This document shows, one piece after another, positions 35,592 to 44,046 of a stretch of 64,000 nucleotides of DNA. This stretch comes from Verrucomicrobiota bacterium (GTDB taxonomy: Bacteria > Verrucomicrobiota > Verrucomicrobiia > Limisphaerales > UBA1319), in assembly GCA_022709905.1 (NCBI GenBank), contig JAKLHY010000004.1:180989-244988 (forward strand), given 5' to 3'. Below the pieces are notes generated by a model that was given only the letters and a program-made list of their open reading frames with translations, was not told where the DNA came from and made no database searches. Numbering within the stretch: position 1 is the stretch's first letter; every line of letters starts with the position of its first letter. Made by a program: the position numbers and the translations under genes.

Positions 35592-37301
35592 ATGCCCGGT
35601 CGTAAAATTGAACGTACGAAAAATCGTTCGAAAGATGATCGACGAACCGGCTCGATGATGAGAGGGTGGGATGTTGTGGAAACGACGAGTGACAGCCGGT
35701 TTGATCCCAATCGTGCCGCGCAGTTGTTGATCGACTTTGCGCATGAGCATTCGCTCGATCTGTTATTGCAGAAGGTGGTTCGGAGTGCGGTGGAGCGTCC
35801 GGGAATGGTGTGTGTTCAGATTTGGCTGATTGAGAAGGGAGATCGATGCGGGGCATGTGCGCGCCGGTCCGAATGTCCGGACCAAGCCCGTTGTCTGCAC
35901 CTGGCAGCGGGCCATGGGGGGGGGCTGATCGATTCGGCGGCGAACGTGTCGCGGTTGGACGACTTGAGCGCGCGGATCCCGTTGGGCATGGGATTCGTAG
36001 GGAGGGTGGCGGTGACAGGACATGAGATCCGGATCCGGGATGTCGACAGGCAGCCGAGTGAGCTCGTGGGTTTTGAGTGGGCGAAGGAGGAAAGGATTCG
36101 GGGATGCGGGGCGATGCCGATTGTATTCAGGGGGGAGATCATGGGGGCGTTGGTTGGGTTCACGCGGGAGGATATCCCCGAGGAGTCGCTTCCCTGGGGG
36201 CGAATTTTTGCCGACCACATTGGATCGGCGATCGCGAATGCAAGGGCGTTTGAGGAAATCCGTCGCCTGAAGGCGCAGTTGGAGTTGCAGAACACCTATT
36301 TGCAGGAGGAGGTGGTGGAGGCGAAGGCCTTTGGGGATCTGGTGGGGCAGAGTGCGGCCTTGCGGCAAGTTGTCAGCCAGATCGAGCTGGTGGCTCCGAC
36401 GGAGGCCTCGGTGTTGATCCTGGGGGAAACGGGGACGGGCAAGGAATTGGTGGCCCACGAGATCCACCGGCGCAGCCGGCGCAAAGACAATCCCCTGGTG
36501 CGGGTGAACTGTGCTTCCATACCGAAGGAACTGTTTGAGAGCGAATTTTTCGGTCATGTGAAGGGGGCATTTACGGGGGCGATCAAGGATCGGGCCGGCC
36601 GGTTTGAGACGGCCGAAGGGGGGACTCTGTTTTTGGACGAGATTGGCGATGTGCCCCTGGAGATGCAGAGCAAACTGCTTCGCGTGTTGCAGGACCGGCG
36701 TTATGAGCGCGTGGGCGACGACCGGACGCGGCAAGCCGATGTCCGGATCGTTGGAGCGACCAACCGGGACTTGAAGAAGGCGGTGGCCGCCGGCCGTTTT
36801 CGGGAAGACCTCTATTATCGGCTGCATGTCTTTCCAATCCAGGTGGCGCCCTTGCGGGATCGAAAGAGTGACATTCCGCTGTTGGCGAAACACTTCGTGG
36901 AGTTGTCGGTGAGGGAGTTGCGGTGTTCAAAACCACGGTTGACGCGGGCGGCGGTGGCACGCCTTCAGAGCTACGACTGGCCTGGGAATATCCGGGAATT
37001 GCGCAACGTGATCGAACGCGGAGTCATCCTGGCGCGGGGCGGCCCGCTGCATTTTGATCTGCCCGTGACTGAGGCTTCGCCTGTCGGGGCAGTGGCCAAG
37101 GTTCTCGGCGAGGTCAAAGTCCGAGGCGAGTTTCTGACCGAGGCGGAGATGCTTCGCTTTGATCGCGAGAATCTTCTTGCGGTTCTCGATCGGTCCGGCT
37201 GGAAGATCAAAGGACCGGATGGCGCGGCCGAACTGCTGGGCGTGAAGCCCACCACCTTGCTTTCCCGGATGAAGAAAATGGGACTCAAACGCGCCGCCTG
37301 A
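35592..37301 (+). CDS. GAF-domain sigma-54-dependent activator
   Basis: The protein has a GAF sensor (residues about 40-220), a coiled linker ([21 protein letters not shown]), the AAA+ core with Walker A GETGTGKE, the sigma-54 loop GAFTGA, and a C-terminal Fis-type helix-turn-helix ([20 protein letters not shown]). The GAF region holds a cysteine cluster, [16 protein letters not shown], in spacing C-x2-C-x5-C-x5-C, which suggests a metal or Fe-S site. The start is uncertain: ATG at 35592 or at 35655. It activates sigma-54 promoters; none was recognised here. It is divergent from the thioredoxin-like gene. Confidence 0.92.
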   Translation: MPGRKIERTKNRSKDDRRTGSMMRGWDVVETTSDSRFDPNRAAQLLIDFAHEHSLDLLLQKVVRSAVERPGMVCVQIWLIEKGDRCGACARRSECPDQARCLHLAAGHGGGLIDSAANVSRLDDLSARIPLGMGFVGRVAVTGHEIRIRDVDRQPSELVGFEWAKEERIRGCGAMPIVFRGEIMGALVGFTREDIPEESLPWGRIFADHIGSAIANARAFEEIRRLKAQLELQNTYLQEEVVEAKAFGDLVGQSAALRQVVSQIELVAPTEASVLILGETGTGKELVAHEIHRRSRRKDNPLVRVNCASIPKELFESEFFGHVKGAFTGAIKDRAGRFETAEGGTLFLDEIGDVPLEMQSKLLRVLQDRRYERVGDDRTRQADVRIVGATNRDLKKAVAAGRFREDLYYRLHVFPIQVAPLRDRKSDIPLLAKHFVELSVRELRCSKPRLTRAAVARLQSYDWPGNIRELRNVIERGVILARGGPLHFDLPVTEASPVGAVAKVLGEVKVRGEFLTEAEMLRFDRENLLAVLDRSGWKIKGPDGAAELLGVKPTTLLSRMKKMGLKRAA

Positions 37302-37409
37302 AGATCCCGCCTGCTGGAGCATCATCCGGCCCAATGCGAAGCCCGGGACCGATTCTTCTCTCTTGCATTTGGACGAAGGTTGTGAAGTATTTCCCGCACG
37401 GAACTGAAT

Positions 37410-38498
37410 ATGGGACACGTCAAATTGTTCATACCCGGGCCGGTTGAAGTTAGCGAGAAGATCCTGCAAGCCTTTCGATCGCCGGTGATTGGCCATCGGG
37501 GCCAGGGCTTTAAGGATCTTTACGCGCGCATTCAGCCGCAGTTGCAGCAGTTGTTTTACACCCGCCAGCCGGTTTTCCTGAGCACCTCATCCGCCTGGGG
37601 CGTGATGGAAGGGGCCATTCGGAATCTGGTGTCCAAGAAGGTGCTCTGTTGCATGAACGGGGCCTTTTCGGACAAATGGCTCGATGTGGCCCAGCGGTGT
37701 GGCAAAGAGGCCGAAGGCCTCAAGGCGGCCTGGGGTTCGCCCATCCGAGCCGAGGCCATCGACGCGCGCCTGGCCACAGGCCAATTCGACACCTTGACCC
37801 TCATCCATAATGAGACCTCCACCGGCGTCATGAGTCCCATCGAGGAGATCGCGGCTCTCAAGAAGAAATATCCCGATATCATGTTTATCGTGGATGCCGT
37901 CAGCTCGTTCAGCGGGGTGAAGCTGCCGTTCGATGACCTGGGCCTGGATGTGCTTTTAACCGGCTCGCAGAAGGCCCTGGCCCTGCCTCCCGGCTTGGCC
38001 TTGTTCACCTGTTCACCGGCCGCCTTCGCCCGCGCTTCGACTGTCTCGGGGCGCGGTTATTATTTCGATTTCCTCGAGTTCAAAAAGAACGCCGAGGGCA
38101 ACATGACGCCGAGCACGCCGACCCTGGGCCACATTTTTGCCCTGGAATCCAAACTCGAAGACATTTGTACCGAAGGACTCGACAATCGTTACGCGCGCCA
38201 TCGCCGCTTGGCTCAGGTGACTCGCGACTGGGCGGCCCGCCATGGATTCACCCTGTTCCCCGATGACGGTCATGTCTCGATGACCCTAACCTGCGTCAAC
38301 AACGGCGCCAAACCCGGCGGACGGATCGTGGACGCCGAGAAATTGGTCAGCCTGGTCAAGAAACGCGGTTTCCTGATCAACGGTGGTTATGGAAAAATCA
38401 AGGGAACCACCTTCCGCATTTCGAATATGGGCGACGAGACCGAGACCTCTATGGGCGAGTTGTTCGCCGCCCTGGACGAGGCCATGAAAGAGCTCTAA
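37410..38498 (+). CDS. Class V aminotransferase (serine/alanine-glyoxylate type)
   Basis: The 362-residue PLP enzyme begins KLFIPGPVEVSEKIL and has the PLP Lys188 in LTGSQKALALPPGLA and Asp162 in FIVDAVSSFSGV. This is the family of serine-pyruvate, serine-glyoxylate and alanine-glyoxylate transaminases. Substrate choice is not resolvable. It follows the sigma-54 activator after 108 bp and may or may not be under its control. Confidence 0.9.
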   Translation: MGHVKLFIPGPVEVSEKILQAFRSPVIGHRGQGFKDLYARIQPQLQQLFYTRQPVFLSTSSAWGVMEGAIRNLVSKKVLCCMNGAFSDKWLDVAQRCGKEAEGLKAAWGSPIRAEAIDARLATGQFDTLTLIHNETSTGVMSPIEEIAALKKKYPDIMFIVDAVSSFSGVKLPFDDLGLDVLLTGSQKALALPPGLALFTCSPAAFARASTVSGRGYYFDFLEFKKNAEGNMTPSTPTLGHIFALESKLEDICTEGLDNRYARHRRLAQVTRDWAARHGFTLFPDDGHVSMTLTCVNNGAKPGGRIVDAEKLVSLVKKRGFLINGGYGKIKGTTFRISNMGDETETSMGELFAALDEAMKEL

Positions 38499-38571
38499 CG
38501 GGGTGCCCTCCTGGAATTCCGGCTCGGAATGCGTGCGGCTCATCCTCCACAGGCGCCCATCCATTCGATGC

Positions 38572-38685
38572 TTAATACAACGCCAAAGCGCTATTGGCCC
38601 AGTAACTCGGACTGTTGATGCAGTAATGCCCGGTCTGGTTCGTGGCTACGTTGTTATACACTCTGCCGGGACTCAGGGTCTGCCC
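38572..38685 (-). pseudogene. Possible C-terminal gene fragment
   Basis: On the minus strand this stretch reads as 37 residues, ending NQTGHYCINSPSYWANSALA plus two residues before a stop. It looks like natural protein sequence and not shadow sequence. It has no start and directly abuts, or runs 10 bp into, the MITE-like element, whose terminus supplies an in-frame stop just upstream. It could be the severed end of the gene on the other side of the element (39312-38887) or an unrelated remnant. Family not recognised. Confidence 0.35.
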
Positions 38686-38946
38686 TTAAATTAAAAGTTA
38701 GGTTTTTGCTTCAGGCCTCAGTCGATTCGGCTGGCCCGGATGCTAAATGGCATAACGGCTGTGCTTTAACAGGTCATCGTCTCCCTCCTTGATCCGGGGC
38801 TGAAACCGGCTTCTGGCCGTTGCCGTGGAAAGTCACGGGGTAAACCGCCCCCTCGAGTTGAACGCGGAATGGACGAGCCATTCCCCTCAGTTTGAGGTCT
38901 CGGGCTCTGGGTATTCAGCCTTATCTTTTAAATTAAGGGCTGACCC
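38676..38946. mobile_element. MITE-like non-coding element, copy 1
   Basis: The 271-bp unit is bounded by 22-bp inverted repeats: 38676-38697 (GGGTCTGCCCTTAA...) and 38925-38946, which match at 20 of 22 positions after reverse complementation. A related unit lies at 40643-40880 in the same orientation and shares interior segments such as GGACGAG(C/T)CATTC and GGGCTGACCC. No transposase is encoded. Target-site duplications were not evident. Non-autonomous MITE or REP-type element is the best interpretation; any helper transposase would be elsewhere. Confidence 0.7.
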
Positions 38947-39312
38947 AAAAGGACGGCGCAGACTCCAAGAAAGCCCGTCCTTTGACGTTACCACGATTGC
39001 TTTTCGATTTGGGTCATGCTCGTCTCCGCCGACTGCCACAAACTGCCCCCCGCCATAAACGATGCTCCGCAGAGAATTCGTGGTTCCCGACGTCCGCTGG
39101 GTCCAGGAAGTCCCATCGGGTGAACTCAAGATGATCCCTCGACCTCCAACAGCCACATATTGTCCCGTTCCATAAGCGACAGCTATAAGGTCGTAATGCA
39201 CCTTGGTATCCGTCGATGTCCAAGTCTCGATCGGGTCCGCCCCTCGGGCCAGTTGTCCGATTATCATCAGTCCCAAATAGATTCCTAATCGTTTTGATTT
39301 CATAGATTTCAT
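38887..39312 (-). pseudogene. Exported WD/BNR-like repeat protein truncated by a MITE-like element
   Basis: The 141-residue frame starts MKSMKSKRLGIYLGLMIIG, a signal peptide, then has repeats of the type GQYVAVGGRGIILSSPDG and GGQFVAVGGDEHDPN, seen in secreted propeller proteins of this phylum. The last 19 residues (GSALNLK...) are encoded by the element at 38676-38946, whose terminal repeat begins exactly at that Gly codon. A normal family protein would continue with more blades. So the gene is cut short by insertion or rearrangement; whether the short product is made is unknown. Confidence 0.7.
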
Positions 39313-39521
39313 AATATCGATTCCTCATTTGTTGGTAGTCCATTTCCTAGTATTCGATTCATATTGTAATGACGGACAAGGCAAAACCAATGCCAGTTTC
39401 CACATCCTGAGTTGCCCCTGCCGCTCGCCCCGAGGCCTCACGCTTACTGAACTCACTTCTTTCTCTCGGAACGACGGAGACTATGGGAACGGTGGGCAAT
39501 CTGGACGGCGATGATGCTAAA

Positions 39522-39627
39522 GCCGCAAGCGGCATGATTCGTCCCGTCAGGGACGGCCGATCATAGCCCACTGTTTCAACGGTGGGATCCGACGCCGTAC
39601 GCCCCCGCCCAAAGCCCCGCCAGGGGC
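39522..39627. repeat. Cluster of four small hairpins
   Basis: Four stems follow one another: GCCGC/GCGGC (39522-39533), CGTCCC/GGGACG (39540-39555), CCCACTG/CGGTGGG with one wobble pair (39567-39586), and GCCCC/GGGGC (39614-39627). The mix of compact GC-rich stems in a gene-free gap is typical of dispersed palindromic units. No T tract marks any of them as a simple terminator. Confidence 0.65.
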
Positions 39628-39652
39628 GAAAGAAGCTCTCAAGCCGACCTTT

Positions 39653-39685
39653 TTGTGGCCATTCATTTGTAGTCCATTTGGCGGT
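39653..39685. repeat. 33-bp dispersed repeat, copy B
   Basis: Reverse complement of 22312-22344 with 2 mismatches in 33 bp. It lies between the hairpin cluster and the truncated gene at 39834. Confidence 0.75.
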
Positions 39686-39833
39686 CAGTTGAGTATATGG
39701 CAGGCGCTTGTGGCGGAGAGATTCTGCCCCATCGTTATACTCTCGGGCTCTGGCGGTGATAGAATAGATCTGGTTTAACCGAGTTCAGGAGGTAGCAGAC
39801 GACATACACCATGGAATTGGTTTCCACCAAGCA

Positions 39834-40661
39834 GTGGCTGAAAAGAGCCAGCCTGGGCGCTTGCCTCGCCGTGGAGGTTACTTTGTCAGGATGGGCCCGG
39901 GAATTGGGCCAAGGGAGCACATCTTTCTCCACGGATTGTTTCTGAACCTGTGCCTGCGATATCGCGAGAGCACGAAGGATCAGTGTTATGACCCGCTCAT
40001 CCATCGGGTGGCGCTCGCGCTGGCTCGGTCCTTCCGACAAAGCGAAACCGGAATCCTTCCGAGTTATCCCGGGATGTATTGGCCCGCCGATAACCTGCCC
40101 GCTTTATCGGCCCTGGTTCGATATGACCGCGCATTTCACCAGGATTTGGCCGTTGTCAAAATTCCGTTTCTCAACCAACTCCGCTCGCGCTACCTCGATC
40201 GACGGGGACTGGTGAGTTCCTATATTGATCCCAACAGACATCGAGTTTTACAGGGAGGCCGCGGCATCAGTGTATCCTACGCGCTTCATTTCCTGCCCGA
40301 CGTCGATTCAGCCTTGGCCGCCGAGCAATATGGGCTTTTCAAGCGCCATCTGCTGAGGCAGGCCATGGGCTTTGCCGCCGTGCGAGAATTTCCCGAAGGC
40401 GAACCGCCTGAGATCGACGTCGATAGCGGCGCGGTGGTTTTGGGCTTGGGAACGGCTGCGAGCGGATTTGCGGTGGCCGCCGCGGCCATCATGCGGGACG
40501 AACCCCTGACCGAGGCCTTGTTGCGATCGGTGGCCATTGCAGGCTTGCCCAGGCTTGGCGAGGGGGAACTGCAGTACCACGCCATGCCCCCAGTCGGCCA
40601 AGCGGTCATCTTGTTTGGCAAAACAGAGCGCCTCATAAGTCAGGGGCCGCCCATAAAATAA
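39834..40661 (+). pseudogene. Probable (alpha/alpha)-barrel-type protein, N-terminally broken
   Basis: The frame encodes 275 residues from a GTG. Motifs SYPGMYWPADNLPALSALVRYD and QYHAMPPVGQAVILFGKT resemble linalool dehydratase/isomerase-like and glycosidase-like alpha/alpha-barrel proteins; this family call is tentative. No good start or signal peptide fits this frame, whereas a neighbouring frame from the ATG at 39811 reads a signal-like 44 residues to a stop at 39945, suggesting a frameshift. The last five residues (GPPIK) come from the MITE-like element at 40643. The gene is likely damaged at its 5' end. Confidence 0.55.
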
Positions 40662-40880
40662 AAGCTGGTTTCTTGCGTCAGATGGCAGTCGATCCGGATG
40701 GCTCGGACGCGCCAGCATGAATCCTGCCGGGACTCCCGCCTCCATTTGGCCCGTTGCTGGCTTGCCGCACTCCCTATGCCCGCTCCTTCGAATTGAACGC
40801 GAAATGGACGAGTCATTCGCCTCAGTTTGAAATCTCGAGTTCTGGGAAAAATCCTTATCTATTAAAATAAGGGCTGACCC
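40643..40880. mobile_element. MITE-like non-coding element, copy 2
   Basis: This 238-bp unit is in the same orientation as the one at 38676 and aligns with it across most of its length, including ATTGAACGCG and GCTGACCCC at its end. Its terminal repeats (40643-40664 and 40859-40880) are more degenerate, 15 of 22 positions. A 29-bp tandem duplication begins inside its right end (40865-40893 and 40894-40922). Confidence 0.7.
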
Positions 40881-40977
40881 CAAAGGTAATGTGAAATAAG
40901 GGCTGACCCCAAAGGTAATGTGGGGCGCGCACTTCTGCATCGTCATGGGAAGGGGCTTATGCGAGAATGCGCGGGAG
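40662..40977. other. Gene-free stretch, mostly MITE-like element
   Basis: These 316 bp between the broken barrel protein and the glycosidase start consist mainly of MITE-like copy 2 and the tandem duplication of its right end. I see no gene. 40923-40977 could hold the promoter of the glycosidase but no clear boxes were recognised. Confidence 0.6.
40865..40922. repeat. Perfect 29-bp tandem duplication
   Basis: Two exact 29-bp copies adjoin (40865-40893, 40894-40922). Each contains AAGGGCTGACCCCAAAGG, the right-end sequence of the MITE-like element. A recent duplication or repeated end insertion is suggested. Confidence 0.9.
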
Positions 40978-43900
40978 ATGAGCACGAAAACGAGTCTGGG
41001 TTGGTTGGGACTCCTCTGCGGCGCGCTACTGGCGGGACGCAGTGGAGGGCAAGCGGAGGATGGGGTCCGCGCAGCGGTATTAGGCGGAGAGCGGTTGGGA
41101 CTGGATCAGGCCTGGATTCAGGATCTCGAGGCTATGGCTCGAGCCAGCGGCTTCGAGGCGCGGCGCGTTGATTATCGTGAATTCAACGAAGGCCAATCTC
41201 GATCGACGAACCTGTGGGATCTTCTGATTCTGCCGGCAGCCCGGACGCTGCCTTTGGAAACAAGGAATGCTGTCAAGGCCTTTTGGGAACGGGGGGGACA
41301 TCTGTGGGCAATGGGGATGCCGGCCTGGGGCGATCCCAGTGTGCAACTGGCCGATCGCTGGATCCCGTGGTCCCAGGCGAAACAGCTTGTGGAAGGACAG
41401 CGGGCGCAAACCGTGCTGGTGGACTTTGCCCAGTCACCCCTGGACGCGTGGCGGCGGAATTCCGATCGCAATCCTCCCACCGGCCGTTATACGGTCGCGG
41501 TGGAGAATGGGGGAGGATCCCTGCATGCGGAGGTCGATAATCTCAGCAGCTGGGAGACGTTCTCGAGCCCTGAGTTGTCGGGGGCATTTCCCGGGGATCA
41601 CACCTTGACCTGTTTCGAGGCCAAAGGAGGCCCGCAGACCACGCAACTCTCGGTGGAATGGATGGAGGCGGACGGATCGCGATGGATCGCGACGGTCCCG
41701 CTGGGTCTGGCGTGGAAAACCTACGCCTTGCCGCCTGAGGCATTCCGGCCCTGGACGCCTCCGACCAATCGGGGCGGGCCCGAGGATTCCCTGAAGGTTA
41801 TGAACGCGCGCAGGCTGACGATCGGTCTGGCCTTAAGTCATACCGCTGTTCCAAAGGGCCGGCATGAGTATTGGATGCGACAGATTGGAACCGCGCCAAG
41901 TCCTCTGGGCCAACAAACCCTTGGCCCCATCGCCCAAGGACCGCAGTGGGAACCGTTCGGTCCAAGCCCGATCTTCTTTCCTGTGTCGGCTCCCGCTCGT
42001 TTGGTAAGATGTTCCGATGTGCTTTTTGACTTTGAATGGCGGGGATCCGATCGGTTTGAGGCATCGTTATTGGCGGCGCATCCGCGCGCGCGGGGTGTGG
42101 GATTTGGACAAGACCGTTCCAGGCGCTGGCAGCCGTTGCTGGCGGCGACGGGAGCTGACGGGGATTACCGGGGAGCGGTTGCGGTCTTACAGGTGCCTCG
42201 AACCGGATCGAGCCGTCAAGGGATTGGTGTGGTGTGGACGCCAAACAATGCCGGATTTTACCGACAGGAAGTGGTCCGGGAGAGCTGTAAGGCGCTCATG
42301 CAGCGACTTCGTCGGGGGGTGTTTCTCGTCGAGGGCGGCGCCGAGTTCTTTAGCCTATTCCCGGGGCAATCGCTGCGGTTAGGCGCCGTCGTTGCCAATC
42401 ATGGTTTGGTTGAAACCCGGAACCTGACGTTGCAGCTCACGGTGACCGGTCTCAAAGACGACAGTGTGGTTAAGACGATCGAGAAGGCTCTCGTCATTGC
42501 CCCGAAACAGGATGCGGTCATCGAGGAAACCTGGCAGCCGCCATCGACCGCATCGGAAGGATACCGGATTCAAACCCGGCTGATGCAGGACGGAACTTGT
42601 GTGGATCAATTGACGCATGAGACTCATGTCTGGGCGGAGACTGCGGCGGTCAAGCCCATCGAGATCCACGACGGCGGATTCCGTTTGGAGGGACGTCCCT
42701 GGAAGGCGCATGGGGTTAACTACATGCCCTCTTCGGGCATCGCTTTGGGGGGGGAAGCCTTTGAGCACTGGGTTGGCCGCGGGGCTTACGATCCGGAAGT
42801 GATCGGGCGCGATCTCGGCCGGATCAAGGCGATGGGGCTCAACGCGGTCAGCGTTTTTGTTTACTATCGTTCACTGCAAGCCCAGCACATGGTTGATTTT
42901 ATCCGGCAATGCCGCACCCTCGATCTGCGGGTGAATCTATCGTTGCGTCCTGGCACGCCGATGGACTTTCGCTGGAACGAAATCAAGGCCCTGATTGAGC
43001 ATTACCGGCTGGCGCGGAACGCCATCGTGTTTGCCTTGGATCTGGCGTGGGAACCGAGTCACTATGACCATGCCTACCAGCAACGGCACTACACAATCCT
43101 CTGGAACGATTGGATCATTAAGAAACGCGGGAGCGTTGCTCAAGCTGAAGAACAGTGGCAATGGACCGCGCCTCGATCGAATGGCCGGATGGATCCTCAG
43201 TCCCCCGCGGGCAGGACTCTGGCGGGTGTCCCGGAGCCCAATCACCTGTTCCAGGACGGGCCTTGGCGTCGAATGACGGCCGATTACCGGTTGTTTCTCG
43301 ATGAATTGTTGGCGGGAAAATACGGAAGCGCCCGGGAATTGGCGCGCTCTTCAGGCATTTGGCAGCCCGTGAGTTTCCGCATGCAAATGTCGGGAGATCC
43401 AACCCACACAGGAACGGGATTGCTTCCTTACGATTTTTGGGGTCTCTCGGGGGCGGTTGATTTATGGGAGCCGGAGGCTTATGGCCGGATCGGCGGCTGG
43501 GAAGAAGTGAAACCCGGACATTTCACAGCGGCTTACGCCCGGCTCTGCGATCCGTCGAAGCCTGTCGTTTGGGCGGAAATGGGCTATTCCGTCTGGGAGA
43601 TGGCCACGATGGCCCCCAGCCCGGAAAAATTGTCGTTCGGCGCGCGGTATTACCGGGATTTTTATCGCATGCTGCGCGAGTCTGGAGCCGATGGTGTGTT
43701 TTTCTGGTGGTATCCCGGCGGGTTTCGTCTGAATGAAAACAGCGATTTCGGCATCCTCAATCCGGATGGCACCGACCGCGAAATCACCCGGGTTATCCGT
43801 GAGGAGGGATCGCGATTTCTGGAAGCGGCAAAACCATCGGGGCCGACGCATTGGATCGAGGTGGATCGCGATCGCGATGCGCGGGGACTGAATGGAATCT

Positions 43901-43986
43901 ACGAAGCGGTCAAGTCGGACTACTGGAAGGCGGTGGAACAAGGGAAACAACCCCGGCTTAAATGGGCGCGGAAACCTGGTTCCTGA
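40978..43986 (+). CDS. Large secreted clan GH-A-type glycoside hydrolase
   Basis: From the ATG at 40978 the protein has 1002 residues and a signal peptide (GWLGLLCGALLAGRSGGQA). Residues about 30-120 resemble a flavodoxin/GATase-like domain (VRAAVLGGERLG, WDLLILPAARTLP, RGGHLWAMGMP). The catalytic barrel starts near residue 565 (GFRLEGRPWKAHGVNYMP). The likely acid/base is Glu692 in FALDLAWEPSHYD and the likely nucleophile Glu867 in VVWAEMGYSVW, as in GH5/GH42-like enzymes. Substrate is unknown; linkage to the GH9 gene 60 bp downstream suggests plant or algal polysaccharide. Confidence 0.83.
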   Translation: MSTKTSLGWLGLLCGALLAGRSGGQAEDGVRAAVLGGERLGLDQAWIQDLEAMARASGFEARRVDYREFNEGQSRSTNLWDLLILPAARTLPLETRNAVKAFWERGGHLWAMGMPAWGDPSVQLADRWIPWSQAKQLVEGQRAQTVLVDFAQSPLDAWRRNSDRNPPTGRYTVAVENGGGSLHAEVDNLSSWETFSSPELSGAFPGDHTLTCFEAKGGPQTTQLSVEWMEADGSRWIATVPLGLAWKTYALPPEAFRPWTPPTNRGGPEDSLKVMNARRLTIGLALSHTAVPKGRHEYWMRQIGTAPSPLGQQTLGPIAQGPQWEPFGPSPIFFPVSAPARLVRCSDVLFDFEWRGSDRFEASLLAAHPRARGVGFGQDRSRRWQPLLAATGADGDYRGAVAVLQVPRTGSSRQGIGVVWTPNNAGFYRQEVVRESCKALMQRLRRGVFLVEGGAEFFSLFPGQSLRLGAVVANHGLVETRNLTLQLTVTGLKDDSVVKTIEKALVIAPKQDAVIEETWQPPSTASEGYRIQTRLMQDGTCVDQLTHETHVWAETAAVKPIEIHDGGFRLEGRPWKAHGVNYMPSSGIALGGEAFEHWVGRGAYDPEVIGRDLGRIKAMGLNAVSVFVYYRSLQAQHMVDFIRQCRTLDLRVNLSLRPGTPMDFRWNEIKALIEHYRLARNAIVFALDLAWEPSHYDHAYQQRHYTILWNDWIIKKRGSVAQAEEQWQWTAPRSNGRMDPQSPAGRTLAGVPEPNHLFQDGPWRRMTADYRLFLDELLAGKYGSARELARSSGIWQPVSFRMQMSGDPTHTGTGLLPYDFWGLSGAVDLWEPEAYGRIGGWEEVKPGHFTAAYARLCDPSKPVVWAEMGYSVWEMATMAPSPEKLSFGARYYRDFYRMLRESGADGVFFWWYPGGFRLNENSDFGILNPDGTDREITRVIREEGSRFLEAAKPSGPTHWIEVDRDRDARGLNGIYEAVKSDYWKAVEQGKQPRLKWARKPGS

Positions 43987-44046
43987 GTGGAATGGAGGCG
44001 GGCATCCTGGCTTGCGCGAGTTCGGATCCCTCTTTAATTTGACCGC

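Larger units (their letters stand above)
39313..39833. other. Gene-free stretch with hairpin cluster
   Basis: The 521 bp between two truncated genes hold no convincing coding sequence. They contain four hairpins (39522-39627), the second copy of a 33-bp dispersed repeat (39653-39685), and a short frame near 39410-39514 (RGLTLTEL) that faintly resembles a prepilin N-terminus but lacks the hydrophobic helix. Confidence 0.6.

Noticed and set aside
39329..39514. Short frame with RGLTLTEL, faintly like a prepilin N-terminus
   Set aside because: The hydrophobic helix that must follow is absent, and no ribosome site or partner gene is seen.
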